A DNA stretch of 64,000 bases from Mucilaginibacter myungsuensis (GCF_015222005.1 NZ_JADFFL010000012.1:1-64000), one strand, 5' to 3'. Counted from the first letter of the stretch, positions 1-8,764 are shown. Numbers and translations are program-made. The notes: generated by a model from the letters alone, not told the origin.

Positions 1-146
1 TTGATCAGGAAGCGATACTTACTTAGATAGTTCCGCTTTAGGGTAAGGTCATTATTAATGTTCCGCATAACGTTTTAGCTTAACTCTTTTTAAGCTAATT
101 CTGTTACCGAATTAGTTAACCTTTACAGCAATGACGTAGGTATTTT

Positions 147-188
147 AAAAGCGAAAGGTCCGTCAAAATTGACAGACCTTTCACTTTT
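147..188 (-). terminator. Rho-independent terminator (probably bidirectional)
   Basis: An inverted repeat pairs 151-160 with 174-183, extended by complementary A-rich and T-rich flanks, with a short AT-rich centre. Read on the minus strand the stem is followed by a T-rich run, so it should end the purF-like transcript whose stop codon is at 223. The flanks are A/T on both sides, so it could also stop transcripts entering from the left. I see no gene in 1-146. Confidence 0.7.
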
Positions 189-222
189 ACTTTTCCCTTC
201 CCTTTAGAGGGCCGGGGGACTC

Positions 223-2130
223 TTACATATACGCTCTTTGGTTCTTACCTTCCATCCAGTTGACAAAAGCGCGGTTAACAATCTTGTTACCTCCCGGGGT
301 CGGGTAATCACCGCTGAAATACCAATCACCTAAGTGATCAGGGCATGCGATGTGCAGGTTATCTAAAGTTTGATAAAGTACCTTGATCTCAGCCTTGGTG
401 CCTTTAGGCGTAATGATCTGGGCGATGCGGTCAGATATCTCCTGATCGGTGAAAGGCTCGTAAACGGCTTTCACGTAGTTTACGGCTTGCTCTTTAGGCA
501 GGGCCAAACTCGCTTTGGCTTTTTGATAAACCTCGGTCAGGATATTCTCTTTACCTTGTTCTTTCAGCAAGCTAACAGCAGCTTCAAAAGCAACGAACTC
601 ACCCATACGGCTCATATCAATACCATAGCAATCCGGGTAACGGATCTGCGGTGCCGAAGATACGATAACGATCTTTTTAGGACCTAACCTATCCATGATC
701 TTCAGAATACTTTGCTTAAGCGTAGTACCACGTACTATCGAATCATCAATGGCTACCAAAGTGTCCTGATCACGTTTGATCACACCGTAAGTGCTGTCGT
801 AAACGTGGGCTACCATTTCGCCACGATCAGCATCGTTGGTGATGAAGGTACGTAGCTTTACGTCCTTAATTGCCAACTTCTCTACGCGTGGGGCTAAAGA
901 CAATACTTCGGTCAACTCCTCGTCGCTGATCTTGTCTTCGCGGTTGAGCAGGCGCTCGCGCTGGTATTGTTTAATGTACTTATGTACTCCTTCAACCATG
1001 CCGTAAAACGCAACTTCGGCGGTGTTAGGGATAAAAGAGAATACGGTATTCGGGATATCATGACCGGCAGCCTCTAAGATCTGCGGGCATAATAAACGGC
1101 CTAATTGCTTACGCTCACGATAGATAGAAGCATCGCTGCCACGTGAAAAATAGATACGCTCAAAAGAGCAAGATTTCTTCACCAACGGCTCGCTGAACAT
1201 GTCTTCGCTCACGCGGCCGTCTTTCTTAACGATCAATGCGTGACCGGGCTTTATCTCGCGGATATCTTCCAGATCAACATTAAATGCAGTTTGGATAGCA
1301 GGTCGCTCAGATGCGGCTACAACGATCTCGTCGTCATAATAATAATACGCCGGGCGGATACCCACCGGATCGCGCATTACAAAAGCATCACCATGACCAA
1401 GGATACCGGCGATAGTGTAGCCACCATCCCAGCTCTTGGCCGATTTACGCAGCACTTTAGCCACATCCAGATCGTTGGCGATCATTTTACTGATCTCGAA
1501 ATTATCATCTATACCCTCACGTTTGTACTGATCAAACAAGCCCTGAACTTCGGTATCAAGGAAATGGCCTATCTTTTCTAATACGGTAACGGTATCGGCT
1601 TTCTCTTTAGGGTGCTGACCAAGATCGTACAGTTGCTGCAATAGCTCATCTACGTTGGTCATGTTAAAGTTACCGGCGATCACCAGGTTACGGGTCTGCC
1701 AATTGTTCTGACGCAGGAACGGGTGACAGCTCTCTATGCTATTCTTTCCGTGCGTACCGTAGCGCAGGTGACCTAACAACACCTCGCCGGTAAAGCTAAC
1801 GTGCTCTTTTAGCCATTCGGCGTCGGCCATTTTTTCGGGTTGCTCTTTTTGTATGTCCGCAAATTTCTTTTGGATATACTCAAAAATGTCGGCAACCGCG
1901 CTTGGTGCCATACTGCGGTGACGGCTGATGTACCTTTTGCCCGGTTCTATATCCAATTTAATAGTAGCAACGCCCGCGCCATCCTGGCCGCGGTTATGTT
2001 GTTTTTCCATTAAAAGGTACAGCTTGTTAATTCCGTACAGCGCAGTGCCATACTTTTTTTGGTAGTACGAAAGCGGCTTTCTAAGACGGATAAAAGCCAC
2101 TCCGCATTCATGCTTGATCTGATCGCTCAT
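223..2130 (-). CDS. purF: Amidophosphoribosyltransferase family protein (long Bacteroidota PurF-like form)
   Basis: Class II glutamine amidotransferase joined to a phosphoribosyltransferase domain. PurF makes phosphoribosylamine from PRPP and glutamine, the first step of purine synthesis. The N-terminus reads HECGVAF, whose Cys is the glutaminase nucleophile, and an RGQDGAG segment follows. Near residue 465 the motif VAIDDSIVRGTT is a classic PRPP-binding loop. At about 635 residues it is longer than E. coli PurF (about 505), and Bacteroidota often carry both a normal PurF and this long form, so activity should be checked before equating them. I start at the ATG at 2130 (MSDQIKHECG). A TTG seven codons upstream, at 2151, lies inside a likely -7 promoter element. 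The gene stands alone between a terminator and its own promoter. Confidence 0.85.
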   Translation of the reverse strand: MSDQIKHECGVAFIRLRKPLSYYQKKYGTALYGINKLYLLMEKQHNRGQDGAGVATIKLDIEPGKRYISRHRSMAPSAVADIFEYIQKKFADIQKEQPEKMADAEWLKEHVSFTGEVLLGHLRYGTHGKNSIESCHPFLRQNNWQTRNLVIAGNFNMTNVDELLQQLYDLGQHPKEKADTVTVLEKIGHFLDTEVQGLFDQYKREGIDDNFEISKMIANDLDVAKVLRKSAKSWDGGYTIAGILGHGDAFVMRDPVGIRPAYYYYDDEIVVAASERPAIQTAFNVDLEDIREIKPGHALIVKKDGRVSEDMFSEPLVKKSCSFERIYFSRGSDASIYRERKQLGRLLCPQILEAAGHDIPNTVFSFIPNTAEVAFYGMVEGVHKYIKQYQRERLLNREDKISDEELTEVLSLAPRVEKLAIKDVKLRTFITNDADRGEMVAHVYDSTYGVIKRDQDTLVAIDDSIVRGTTLKQSILKIMDRLGPKKIVIVSSAPQIRYPDCYGIDMSRMGEFVAFEAAVSLLKEQGKENILTEVYQKAKASLALPKEQAVNYVKAVYEPFTDQEISDRIAQIITPKGTKAEIKVLYQTLDNLHIACPDHLGDWYFSGDYPTPGGNKIVNRAFVNWMEGKNQRAYM

Positions 2131-2148
2131 GCTTTGGTTATGAGCGTG

Positions 2149-2156
2149 CAAAGTTA
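2149..2156 (-). promoter_or_regulatory. -7 promoter element TAACTTTG for purF-like gene
   Basis: On the minus strand this reads TAACTTTG, a perfect match to the Bacteroidota TAnnTTTG element, about 19 bases before the ATG at 2130. No clear -33 TTTG lies at the usual distance. Confidence 0.45.
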
Positions 2157-2370
2157 AGATAATCGCATTAACTTTCTTAACCGATCGTCATTAAAAAGTA
2201 CTAAGTTTTACCGTTAAATGTAAAAATTGTAAAGTTAATGTTAAGGGGGTGAGGCGCGGTGCGGAGGGCGTAAAGTTGGGGTAATTCTGGTTGATCGTGA
2301 GTTTTATCTGAGCGTTGCCTGCGGCCGGGCTATCCGCTCATACTTCTGCAGGCCTTACGCGCGAGGCTGA

Positions 2371-2450
2371 TTTTCGCTGATTAAAATGATTCCGCTGATT
2401 GTGAATAGTCACGTCAATCAGCGAAATCAAAAAAATCATTCCAACCAGCG
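2371..2450. repeat. Intergenic inverted repeat, possible terminator of the OmpA gene
   Basis: The words CGCTGATT and AATCAGCG alternate here in inverted order, with a core hairpin of 2393-2404 against 2409-2423. The outer copies (2371-2390 and 2424-2440) also pair imperfectly. It sits just past the stop codon of the OmpA gene at 2454 and could end that transcript. The rest of 2157-2370 has no convincing ORF. It contains a GC-rich stretch (2318-2365) that looks like common Bacteroidota intergenic filler. Confidence 0.5.
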
Positions 2451-2453
2451 GTC

Positions 2454-3305
2454 CTACTTCGTTATCAAATTATACAACTCATCCAACTTCGGCGTGAGTA
2501 CGATCTCGATACGGCGGTTCTTTGACAGCGACTCAGCAGATGTACCTTCGTCTATCGGTTGGAACTCGCCTTTACCTGTGGCGGTCAATCGTTTAGGGTC
2601 TATCTTTTCAACCTCGGTGAGGTAACGGGCTACCGATGTGGCGCGTAGTACACTCAAGTCCCAGTTATCTTTGATCTGCCCTAAGTTCTTGATCTTTTTA
2701 TTATCGGTATGGCCTTCAACTGCCATGTTAATGTCCAGCTCTTTGTTCATCACCACAGCCAATTGCTTCAAAGCTTGCTGACCTTTATCATCGATAACGA
2801 TACTGCCAGAAGGGAACAGCAATTTATCCGTCAACGATACATAAACTTTACCGTTACGCACATCAACAGAAAGTCCGTTTTGGGTAAAGCCCAATAAGGC
2901 CTTCTGTAGTTTGTCTTTTAGTGCCTGGGTAGCTTCATCGCGTTTTTTAAGTATGCCTTCAACTTCCTTTAGACGGGCTTCACGCTTGGCCAGGTCGCCG
3001 GATAGTTGACTAACTTTTGTATTGCTTGCATTGAACTGGTCGTTAAGCGCATTCAATTTTTTGTTGGTGGCATCCAGGTTACCGGTCAGGTCGCCATATT
3101 CCTTTTGCAGATTGGCTAATTGGCGGTGCAGGTTGGCGGTATCGCCTTGCAAACGGCGGCGTTCTTCCTCCAAACTCATAGTACGCGCCGACAACGAATC
3201 GCGGCTGGCCACAAGAGCATTATACTTTTTGGTTGACATGATAGCGCAAGACTGGAACATCATCGCGCCTAAAAACGGCAGTAATAACAGGTATCTGAAT
3301 TTCAT
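2454..3305 (-). CDS. OmpA-family peptidoglycan-binding lipoprotein with coiled coil
   Basis: The signal peptide ends in a lipobox-like FQSC (Cys 20), so this is probably an outer-membrane-anchored lipoprotein. Residues 25-140 are a heptad-rich coiled coil (repeated Leu, Glu, Lys, Arg). Residues about 155-275 are an OmpA C-terminal domain with the signature EGHTDN and a closing NRRIEIVL, which bind diaminopimelate in peptidoglycan. It probably ties the outer membrane to the wall. Only 16 bases separate it from the DUF2461 gene upstream, so it may be the last gene of the respiratory block, though nothing links it functionally to respiration. Confidence 0.85.
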   Translation of the reverse strand: MKFRYLLLLPFLGAMMFQSCAIMSTKKYNALVASRDSLSARTMSLEEERRRLQGDTANLHRQLANLQKEYGDLTGNLDATNKKLNALNDQFNASNTKVSQLSGDLAKREARLKEVEGILKKRDEATQALKDKLQKALLGFTQNGLSVDVRNGKVYVSLTDKLLFPSGSIVIDDKGQQALKQLAVVMNKELDINMAVEGHTDNKKIKNLGQIKDNWDLSVLRATSVARYLTEVEKIDPKRLTATGKGEFQPIDEGTSAESLSKNRRIEIVLTPKLDELYNLITK

Positions 3306-3321
3306 ACTTAAAAGGTAGCTA

Positions 3322-3981
3322 TTAAGCTATAGCGTTCTGTAAAAATAGTAATAATGGTTGTATCTCTTTTAGTATCGATGCTACTTTAGCCGCCGCGTCC
3401 TTACTCTTCAACTCAGCATCGCTCACCTTATGACTGGCCGTGAAGCTTTTTAGTTTGATCAGGCTGATATTTTCGTTATCGGCCTCGTAACCGTTAGGGA
3501 TGGTCTTCAATTGCTCCTGATCACGGAACTCGCCGAAAAGCTTTTTAAACGTCGGTGCGTCGACAATGGCTTTCAGATCATCGGCATTATAATCTATCTC
3601 CTGACGGATGGCTTTCAACTGATCGCCTTGCGGCCACCAGCAACCACCCGCTATGAAGGTAGCGCCGGGCTCGATATGCATATAGTAGCCCACCTCCAAA
3701 TGATATTTTGCACTCAGCTTATGTATGCCGAACCAGTGCTTGTAAGGCGTTTTATCCTTACTGAAACGGATATCGCGATAGATGCGCATCACGCTTTTCT
3801 TAGGATCTGAGTTAGCATCAATATAAGGATCTACCTTGCTCAATTCTTTCAGCAACTCGCCGGTAAACGTTACTACGTTCTGCTGGGCGGCATCGTAGGC
3901 TTCCTTATGTTTCAGGAACCAATCACGGTCGTTGTTGGCCTTGAGGTCACCAATAAAGTCAAGAGTGCTTTGGTTTATCAT
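3322..3981 (-). CDS. DUF2461 domain-containing protein
   Basis: About 219 residues, the usual length of the DUF2461/TIGR02453 family. Recognisable features are an N-terminal F-x-x-L-x-x-N-N-x-R-x-W-F segment, RIYRDIRFSKDKTPYK near residue 68, and the GYYMHIEPG and GGCWWP segments characteristic of the family. No signal peptide or membrane segment is visible, so it is probably cytoplasmic. The biochemical role is not established. The start overlaps the end of the DUF983 gene by 23 bases, suggesting coupled translation. Confidence 0.8.
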   Translation of the reverse strand: MINQSTLDFIGDLKANNDRDWFLKHKEAYDAAQQNVVTFTGELLKELSKVDPYIDANSDPKKSVMRIYRDIRFSKDKTPYKHWFGIHKLSAKYHLEVGYYMHIEPGATFIAGGCWWPQGDQLKAIRQEIDYNADDLKAIVDAPTFKKLFGEFRDQEQLKTIPNGYEADNENISLIKLKSFTASHKVSDAELKSKDAAAKVASILKEIQPLLLFLQNAIA

Positions 3982-4393
3982 CGGTATCTAAATGCGGTTG
4001 GTATTTAATTTTCGGCGATAGCCAATATAGCATCAATATGCGGGAGTAACGATAGTTAACAGGGGATAACAGAAAGCATCCGCCCAAGATCACACCCAAA
4101 TATAACCAGGGCGATTCCAGGTCGCCGGTCAGCAGGTAGGTCAATACGGCAAGGGTGACGGCTTCGGCCACATTCATGGCGTAGCTTACGTACATGGATG
4201 CGTAAAAATAGCCCGGCTCTATCTCAAAGGTCAGTCCGCAATGCGGGCAGTGCTCGTACATGTTGTTGGACTTCCAGCCATAGGTACGACCAATGAACAT
4301 TTCGCCGCGACGGCACCTCGGGCACCTGCCGTTAAGCATAGCCCAGGCTTTTGGTGTTTGAGCCATGTTTTTATAGGTTTGATGCGTATCCAT
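3959..4393 (-). CDS. DUF983 membrane protein with two CxxC pairs
   Basis: A DUF983 protein. Two zinc-ribbon-like pairs, CPRC and CPHC, lie in the first 55 residues, followed by two hydrophobic segments separated by a short acidic loop. Members are widespread beside cytochrome oxidase genes in Bacteroidota and Alphaproteobacteria, but the function is unproven. I use the ATG at 4393 (MDTHQ). An in-frame TTG at 4411 would add six residues of no known homology. The 3' end overlaps the DUF2461 start. Its place at the tail of the oxidase assembly genes suggests a part in oxidase biogenesis (inference). Confidence 0.75.
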   Translation of the reverse strand: MDTHQTYKNMAQTPKAWAMLNGRCPRCRRGEMFIGRTYGWKSNNMYEHCPHCGLTFEIEPGYFYASMYVSYAMNVAEAVTLAVLTYLLTGDLESPWLYLGVILGGCFLLSPVNYRYSRILMLYWLSPKIKYQPHLDTDDKPKHS

Positions 4394-4423
4394 CGTTTCG
4401 TTAAAGAACAACGGATATCGGTA

Positions 4424-4702
4424 TTAGTTCAGATTGAACGGCTTGGTGCTGATCAGCAACTCCACGTTCTTTTTACGGTAGTTTTTGTACCAGATATACC
4501 CGCCTGTAGCAACCACCAAATACGGCATCGCTAAAAGGAAAAGAATACCTTTGTTAAGCCCTTTTGTAGCGTGTGCACCGCTTTTGTTATTAGATTCAAC
4601 CACGGCCGAACATTGGGCGCATTGGGCATTAGCCGTGCTGATGCTGCCGAACGACATCATCGAGACCATTAAAACCAGCATGAAAAATTTAAAGCCTTTC
4701 AT
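4424..4702 (-). CDS. Small exported membrane protein with CxxC, cytochrome oxidase cluster
   Basis: A 92-residue protein with a signal peptide ending in TANAQ. An exported CAQC pair (Cys 28 and 31) follows at once, then a short polar stretch, one transmembrane helix (about residues 53-72) and a basic tail. Proteins with an exported CAxC pair and one helix recur beside oxidase assembly genes in Bacteroidota but have no assigned function that I know of. The position between DUF983 and DUF420, with Sco just upstream, fits a role in copper handling or disulfide exchange for the oxidase (inference). Confidence 0.65.
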   Translation of the reverse strand: MKGFKFFMLVLMVSMMSFGSISTANAQCAQCSAVVESNNKSGAHATKGLNKGILFLLAMPYLVVATGGYIWYKNYRKKNVELLISTKPFNLN

Positions 4703-4749
4703 ATACTTACAAAGTTAGGGATAGATAACGGTAAAACCATTACCGCCGA

Positions 4750-5316
4750 TCAATAATACGGCGCTATCATCAAATAAACGATCACACCCGTAACCGTTAC
4801 GTACAACCAGATCGGGAAGGTCCAGCGCACCAGTTTGCGGTGCTTTTCTACCTGCATCTGCAAGCCGCGGTAAAAACTCAATAATATCAACGGCAAAACG
4901 CCTGCAGCAAGTATAATATGGGTTACCAGTATCAGGTAATAAACGTAGCGGATACCGCCTATCGCCAGTTTCTCCGCATCGTCTAATTTATGGTTGCCGT
5001 TCAGATCACCATAAACGGTTTGTGGGGCCAGGTAATGGAACAGGATATACGATACCAAAAACAACGCCGACAGGATGAAGGCGGTGATATTAAGCTTTTT
5101 GTGCAGACCGATATTCTTACGTTTGATCGCGAACAGCGATGCCACTAACAGCACACTGCATGTACCATTAAAAATGGCATTCAACTTCGGCAAAAAATAG
5201 GTGAAGGACGGCAATTCCTTAGGCGCCGGTATCACTTTCGATTCCAGTATCACCACCACTACAAACACGAACACGGACAAGCCGGCTACAAAACGAAATA
5301 TAAATTTATCGGTCAT
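4750..5316 (-). CDS. DUF420 family membrane protein (oxidase assembly)
   Basis: About 188 residues with five or six hydrophobic helices and conserved histidines on membrane edges (LHKKLN near residue 71, THI near 132, HRK near 158) and the C-terminal WLYVTVTG segment, all typical of DUF420. The related CtaM of Firmicutes is needed for maturation of heme-copper oxidases. The loop near residues 100-115 (GDLNGNHKLDDAEK) looks like a small acidic insertion. It lies downstream of the Sco gene, separated by a palindromic repeat. Confidence 0.75.
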   Translation of the reverse strand: MTDKFIFRFVAGLSVFVFVVVVILESKVIPAPKELPSFTYFLPKLNAIFNGTCSVLLVASLFAIKRKNIGLHKKLNITAFILSALFLVSYILFHYLAPQTVYGDLNGNHKLDDAEKLAIGGIRYVYYLILVTHIILAAGVLPLILLSFYRGLQMQVEKHRKLVRWTFPIWLYVTVTGVIVYLMIAPYY

Positions 5317-5320
5317 GGTT

Positions 5321-5495
5321 AGAAGAGATGCAAGAGGGAAGAGTCAAGAATCAAGAGCCGAGACTCAAGACCTTTGCTACTGCCCTTTGCATTTTTTGTT
5401 TTTCCTTTATTCTTGACTTTACACTATTGATCCTATGATCTTATCTCTACTCCTAGGAGTGTATTGATTCCTGACTCTTTGCTCTTAATTCTTCC
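5321..5495. repeat. TCAAGA-type palindromic intergenic repeat, copy A
   Basis: Between two co-directional genes lies an AT-rich stretch with repeated TCAAGA/GAGTCAAG words at 5331-5380 and the inverted words TCTTGAC and CTGACTCTT at 5409-5480. The two halves can fold into a long imperfect hairpin. Similar material is at 9836-9955 and 33081-33245. Confidence 0.6.
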
Positions 5496-6194
5496 TCAAT
5501 ACAAAGGTTTTTCTTTCTTCCGCAACTCCTCTGTGATCTGCACTTTGATCTCGTCGCCCAAACGGGTAGCGTCGCTTGTGCTGGCCACATCATAGTAACC
5601 ACGGATGTGGTGGTCACTGTCCAGCAGGATGATCTTGTTGCTGAGGACGAAGTTATCGCCATCCTGCAAAGCATCTACTAACAGTCCATTGCGGGCCAGC
5701 GGGTATATGGTGCTGGTATCACCGGTCAAAAAAAGCCATTTATCTGCAGGGCGATTAAAACCAGCCGAGAACTTCTGCAAAGCCGGGACATTATCCCTTT
5801 GCGGGTCCACCGTGATCGACGCGAATTGCATCAGATCATTTTTGGCTAATCGCTTTACCAGGCTATCCATCCGGGCGTTGACCTCTTTACAGGCATCGCC
5901 GCAATTGGTATAGAAAAAGTTAAGCACCAAGATCTTTTCTCCAATGCTTTTTAACGATACCTGTTTGCCTTGCTGATCGGTCAGCGTAAAATCGGGCACG
6001 GTGTGGTAAAGCGTATCCGGAATAATTTTCCCATGGAATTTATGGGAAGTGCCGGATAGTTTTTTGGCGCCGTAGTAAGGCAGGGGTTTATACCTGTTCT
6101 TACCCTTTGCGGTCAGTAAATAATATAAAAATCCCGGTACCGCTAATATCAGTACCAGGATCGTTAATTTTTGTAAGCCTTTTGATGCAGCCAT
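5496..6194 (-). CDS. Sco1/SenC/PrrC-family copper chaperone
   Basis: Membrane-anchored thioredoxin-fold protein of 232 residues. One N-terminal helix (residues 10-28) precedes the fold. The copper-binding pair is Cys98 and Cys102 in TNCGDACK, and a late histidine lies in LLDSDHH near residue 195. The spacing C-x3-C matches Sco proteins, which deliver copper to the CuA site of oxidase subunit II. Here the usual Pro after the first Cys is Gly. The stop codon at 5496 is in the edge of a repeat. Only one base separates its start from the end of the subunit IV gene, a tight operon arrangement. Confidence 0.85.
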   Translation of the reverse strand: MAASKGLQKLTILVLILAVPGFLYYLLTAKGKNRYKPLPYYGAKKLSGTSHKFHGKIIPDTLYHTVPDFTLTDQQGKQVSLKSIGEKILVLNFFYTNCGDACKEVNARMDSLVKRLAKNDLMQFASITVDPQRDNVPALQKFSAGFNRPADKWLFLTGDTSTIYPLARNGLLVDALQDGDNFVLSNKIILLDSDHHIRGYYDVASTSDATRLGDEIKVQITEELRKKEKPLY

Positions 6195-6195
6195 T

Positions 6196-6543
6196 TTATC
6201 TCAGTGAGACCCAGTAATGACTCTCGTTGGTCAACACCAAGATCAAACCGATGATAAACAGGATAGGTACTACCATTGAGTAAACCAGTGCAACTTTCTC
6301 AAACTTCAAGTGCATAAAGAATGCAACGATGTAGAAAGCTTTTGCAAGCGTTAATATGATATACATCGGGTTAGCGATGTTAGCGCCGAACATGCCTTTA
6401 GGTACCATGTAAAGCGCTATGATGAACTCTACTACGGTTATACCCAACAAAATGAAAAACACCTGCCAGATCTTGCCTCTTGATAAACCCGCATGATCGT
6501 CGTGACCGTGCTCGGCGTGTGCGTCGTGTGTATGTGATGACAT
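6196..6543 (-). CDS. ctaF: Cytochrome c oxidase subunit IV, prokaryotic type
   Basis: A 115-residue protein with a histidine-rich N-terminus (HTHDAHAEHGHDDH) and three hydrophobic helices, the size and topology of small subunit IV of bacterial heme-copper oxidases. The start of helix two carries the LAKAFYIVAFFMHLKFE stretch typical of the family. It follows the subunit III genes and precedes Sco, all in the same direction with short gaps. The His-rich end may bind metal but could equally be incidental. Confidence 0.85.
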   Translation of the reverse strand: MSSHTHDAHAEHGHDDHAGLSRGKIWQVFFILLGITVVEFIIALYMVPKGMFGANIANPMYIILTLAKAFYIVAFFMHLKFEKVALVYSMVVPILFIIGLILVLTNESHYWVSLR

Positions 6544-6569
6544 AATAATATCTTTTTAAATGTTTTGGA

Positions 6570-7289
6570 TCAGATCAAGTAGAAGAATGTAAATACGAAC
6601 ACCCAAACAAGGTCTACAAAGTGCCAGTACAGACCAACTTTTTCAACCATTAGGTAACTGCCGCGACGCTCGTAAGTGCCGAACAATACGTTCAATGTGA
6701 TAACGATGTTGATGATCACACCGCTGAATACGTGGAAACCGTGGAAACCGGTAATGGTGAAGAACAGGTTAGCAAATTGCTGTGTGTATTCGGCATTAAC
6801 CGGTGTACCTTCTTTAAAAAACTCCTTTAAATGCTCGGCATCAGGTATGCTACCCCACCAAAAACCTTCGTGGTGTAAGTGCGACCATTCTAAAGCCTGG
6901 CAACCAAGGAACATGAAACCACCAATAACGGTAGCGATCATCCACCAAACAACTTCTTTTTTAGAGTTACGGTGACCGGCCTCAACAGCTAATACCATCG
7001 TTACCGAACTCATGATCAAAATGAACGTCATGATACCCACAAACACCAACGGATAACCATGTGTTAAGCTTGTTAACGGTACGGACTGGAAAACCAGATC
7101 GGGTGCAGGCCAGCTTGGTGAGCTGAAACGCAGCGCGCCGTAAGAGATCAATAGCGTTGAAAATGTAAAAGCATCTGAAAGCAGGAAGAACCACATCATC
7201 AGCTTACCATACTCTATCTTAAATGGAGAGTGTCCGCCGTCCCAAGGGCCATCCTTTACTTTGTCGATCTGTGATACTGTTGTACTCAT
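6570..7289 (-). CDS. ctaE: Cytochrome c oxidase subunit III, copy 1
   Basis: A 239-residue heme-copper oxidase subunit III with about six or seven helices. The family signature near residues 165-200 (ITGFHGFHVFSG) and the C-terminal GLYWHFVDLVWVFVF are both present. This copy has an N-terminal extension and an insertion between helices (residues about 130-165) relative to the neighbour at 7311, so the two are divergent paralogues rather than a recent duplication. The protein stabilises subunit I and takes no direct part in electron transfer. Confidence 0.9.
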   Translation of the reverse strand: MSTTVSQIDKVKDGPWDGGHSPFKIEYGKLMMWFFLLSDAFTFSTLLISYGALRFSSPSWPAPDLVFQSVPLTSLTHGYPLVFVGIMTFILIMSSVTMVLAVEAGHRNSKKEVVWWMIATVIGGFMFLGCQALEWSHLHHEGFWWGSIPDAEHLKEFFKEGTPVNAEYTQQFANLFFTITGFHGFHVFSGVIINIVITLNVLFGTYERRGSYLMVEKVGLYWHFVDLVWVFVFTFFYLI

Positions 7290-7310
7290 CTGTACTTAAA
7301 TAAAAGGTGT

Positions 7311-7895
7311 TTAATTTGAATTCAAAAGTAAAAAAACATAAAGATAAATCCATACTATATCTAAGAAATGCCAGAAAATAGCCGACATGTCCATCCGATA
7401 AATATTCTTTACCTGTGGTATGCGTTTGATGCTTCCACCCAGCGCGAACAGCAAGAAAATGATCCCGCCAAGGATGTGCAGCAAGTGCATAAATGTGATC
7501 ACGTAAACAAACGATCTTGAAGCGTTAGGGTCGGTCAAGAACACCTGCATCTGGTAGGTCATCACGTACCAGCCGTAAACCTGCATCCCCAAAAAGCCTA
7601 AACCAAGAACGATGGTTAATATGGTATAAAGCTGTTGTTTGGCATGATCCATCGCATTGGCCGCTTTAGAGGCCAGGAACATGGTCACACTGCTCAACGC
7701 AATAATAATCGTACTGTATAAGAACGCTTTTGGCAAAGCCACATTTAAGCCGTGCCCTTTGCCCCCGCTGTAAACGATAAAGCCGCTGCTAAAAGCCGCG
7801 AAAAGCATGAACGAGCAGAAGATAAAGATCCACATGGCAAATTTCTTTGCGCCAAGGTTCTGCCTATCCGTATCGTGTTGTATTTGAGCCATCAT
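7311..7895 (-). CDS. Cytochrome c oxidase subunit III, copy 2
   Basis: A shorter subunit III homologue of 194 residues with five predicted helices. It ends in an IFWHFLDIVWIYLYVFLL stretch, the family's C-terminal signature, and has MHLLHILGG near residue 135. Tandem subunit III-like genes are common in Bacteroidota oxidase clusters. The start codon shares one base with the ctaB stop (TAATG), so the two are probably translationally coupled. A second ATG directly follows the first. Confidence 0.88.
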   Translation of the reverse strand: MMAQIQHDTDRQNLGAKKFAMWIFIFCSFMLFAAFSSGFIVYSGGKGHGLNVALPKAFLYSTIIIALSSVTMFLASKAANAMDHAKQQLYTILTIVLGLGFLGMQVYGWYVMTYQMQVFLTDPNASRSFVYVITFMHLLHILGGIIFLLFALGGSIKRIPQVKNIYRMDMSAIFWHFLDIVWIYLYVFLLLNSN

Positions 7896-8764
7896 TATGC
7901 CTTCTTCCCTATCAGATCTATTAAAAACATTAACTGTACCACCGGCAGATAAAAGAACGAGCCGAACATCAATTGCCTGGCCGACTTAATATCGCATTTG
8001 CGCAACAGCACAAAGCCCTGGTACAAGAATATCAGCCCACAAACAAGCGATACCCCAAACAAATACCAACCCGCGTAACCGTAAATTGTTGGCAGCAAAC
8101 TCACCGGTATCAATATCACGGTGAACAAAAATGTTATCGCCGCGCTTGGTTTATCCCGTGCGCCTGTCGGCAACAAACGGAAACCTGCTAATTTATAATC
8201 ATCATCCAGCACCCAGGCTATGGCCCAAAAATGCGGGAACTGCCACACAAATTGTATCGCGAACAGCACCAATGCTACCGCGTCTATCCGGCCGTGCGCC
8301 TGTGCGGCTACATAACCGATCAGTGGTGGCAATGCGCCTGGTATCGCTCCTACAAATACCGCTATCGGCGACTTCTGTTTCAGCGGTGTGTAAGCGAAAG
8401 CGTACAGCAATATCGAGAATACCGATAACAGACCTGTAAGCAGGTTTAAACTACCTAACAGGTATGTACCTGCAATACCCATGGCTAAACCAAGTACCAA
8501 ACCTTGCCCGGTGGTCATTCGTCCGGCCGGCATTGGGCGGTCCATAGTGCGCTTCATCAGCTTATCCAGGTCAACCTCAATGATCTCGTTAAAACAGTTA
8601 GCGGCCGATGTTACCAAAAAGCCCCCAACGATCAGCTTGATCCAGTTGATCCACACAATGTGGCCATTCATATAACTGCCGATCAGGAATGATATCGAGG
8701 CCGAAAACACGACCAGGAACGTCAATCTGAATTTGATCAGCTTTGAAAAGTCGCTAAACTTCAT
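7895..8764 (-). CDS. ctaB: Protoheme IX farnesyltransferase (heme O synthase)
   Basis: A UbiA-superfamily membrane prenyltransferase of 289 residues that attaches a farnesyl chain to heme B to make heme O. The Mg-prenyl-diphosphate site is NCFNEIIEVDLD with the following MKRTMDRPMPAGR, the CtaB/CyoE signature, near residues 58-80. About seven to nine helices are visible. Its start overlaps the ctaA stop by four bases (ATGA), and both supply heme A to the adjacent aa3 oxidase. Confidence 0.93.
   Translation of the reverse strand: MKFSDFSKLIKFRLTFLVVFSASISFLIGSYMNGHIVWINWIKLIVGGFLVTSAANCFNEIIEVDLDKLMKRTMDRPMPAGRMTTGQGLVLGLAMGIAGTYLLGSLNLLTGLLSVFSILLYAFAYTPLKQKSPIAVFVGAIPGALPPLIGYVAAQAHGRIDAVALVLFAIQFVWQFPHFWAIAWVLDDDYKLAGFRLLPTGARDKPSAAITFLFTVILIPVSLLPTIYGYAGWYLFGVSLVCGLIFLYQGFVLLRKCDIKSARQLMFGSFFYLPVVQLMFLIDLIGKKA

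Noticed and set aside
2386..2625. Plus-strand ORF of 79 codons over the OmpA gene end
   Set aside because: It lies antisense to a clear OmpA domain and its start is in an intergenic repeat; it is a shadow frame.
3022..3318. Plus-strand ORF opposite the OmpA coiled coil
   Set aside because: Antisense shadow of a repetitive coiled-coil coding sequence.
5453..5674. Ser/Thr-rich minus-strand ORF inside the Sco gene
   Set aside because: Other-frame overlap with a conserved Sco domain and the adjacent repeat; no signal peptide or known motif.
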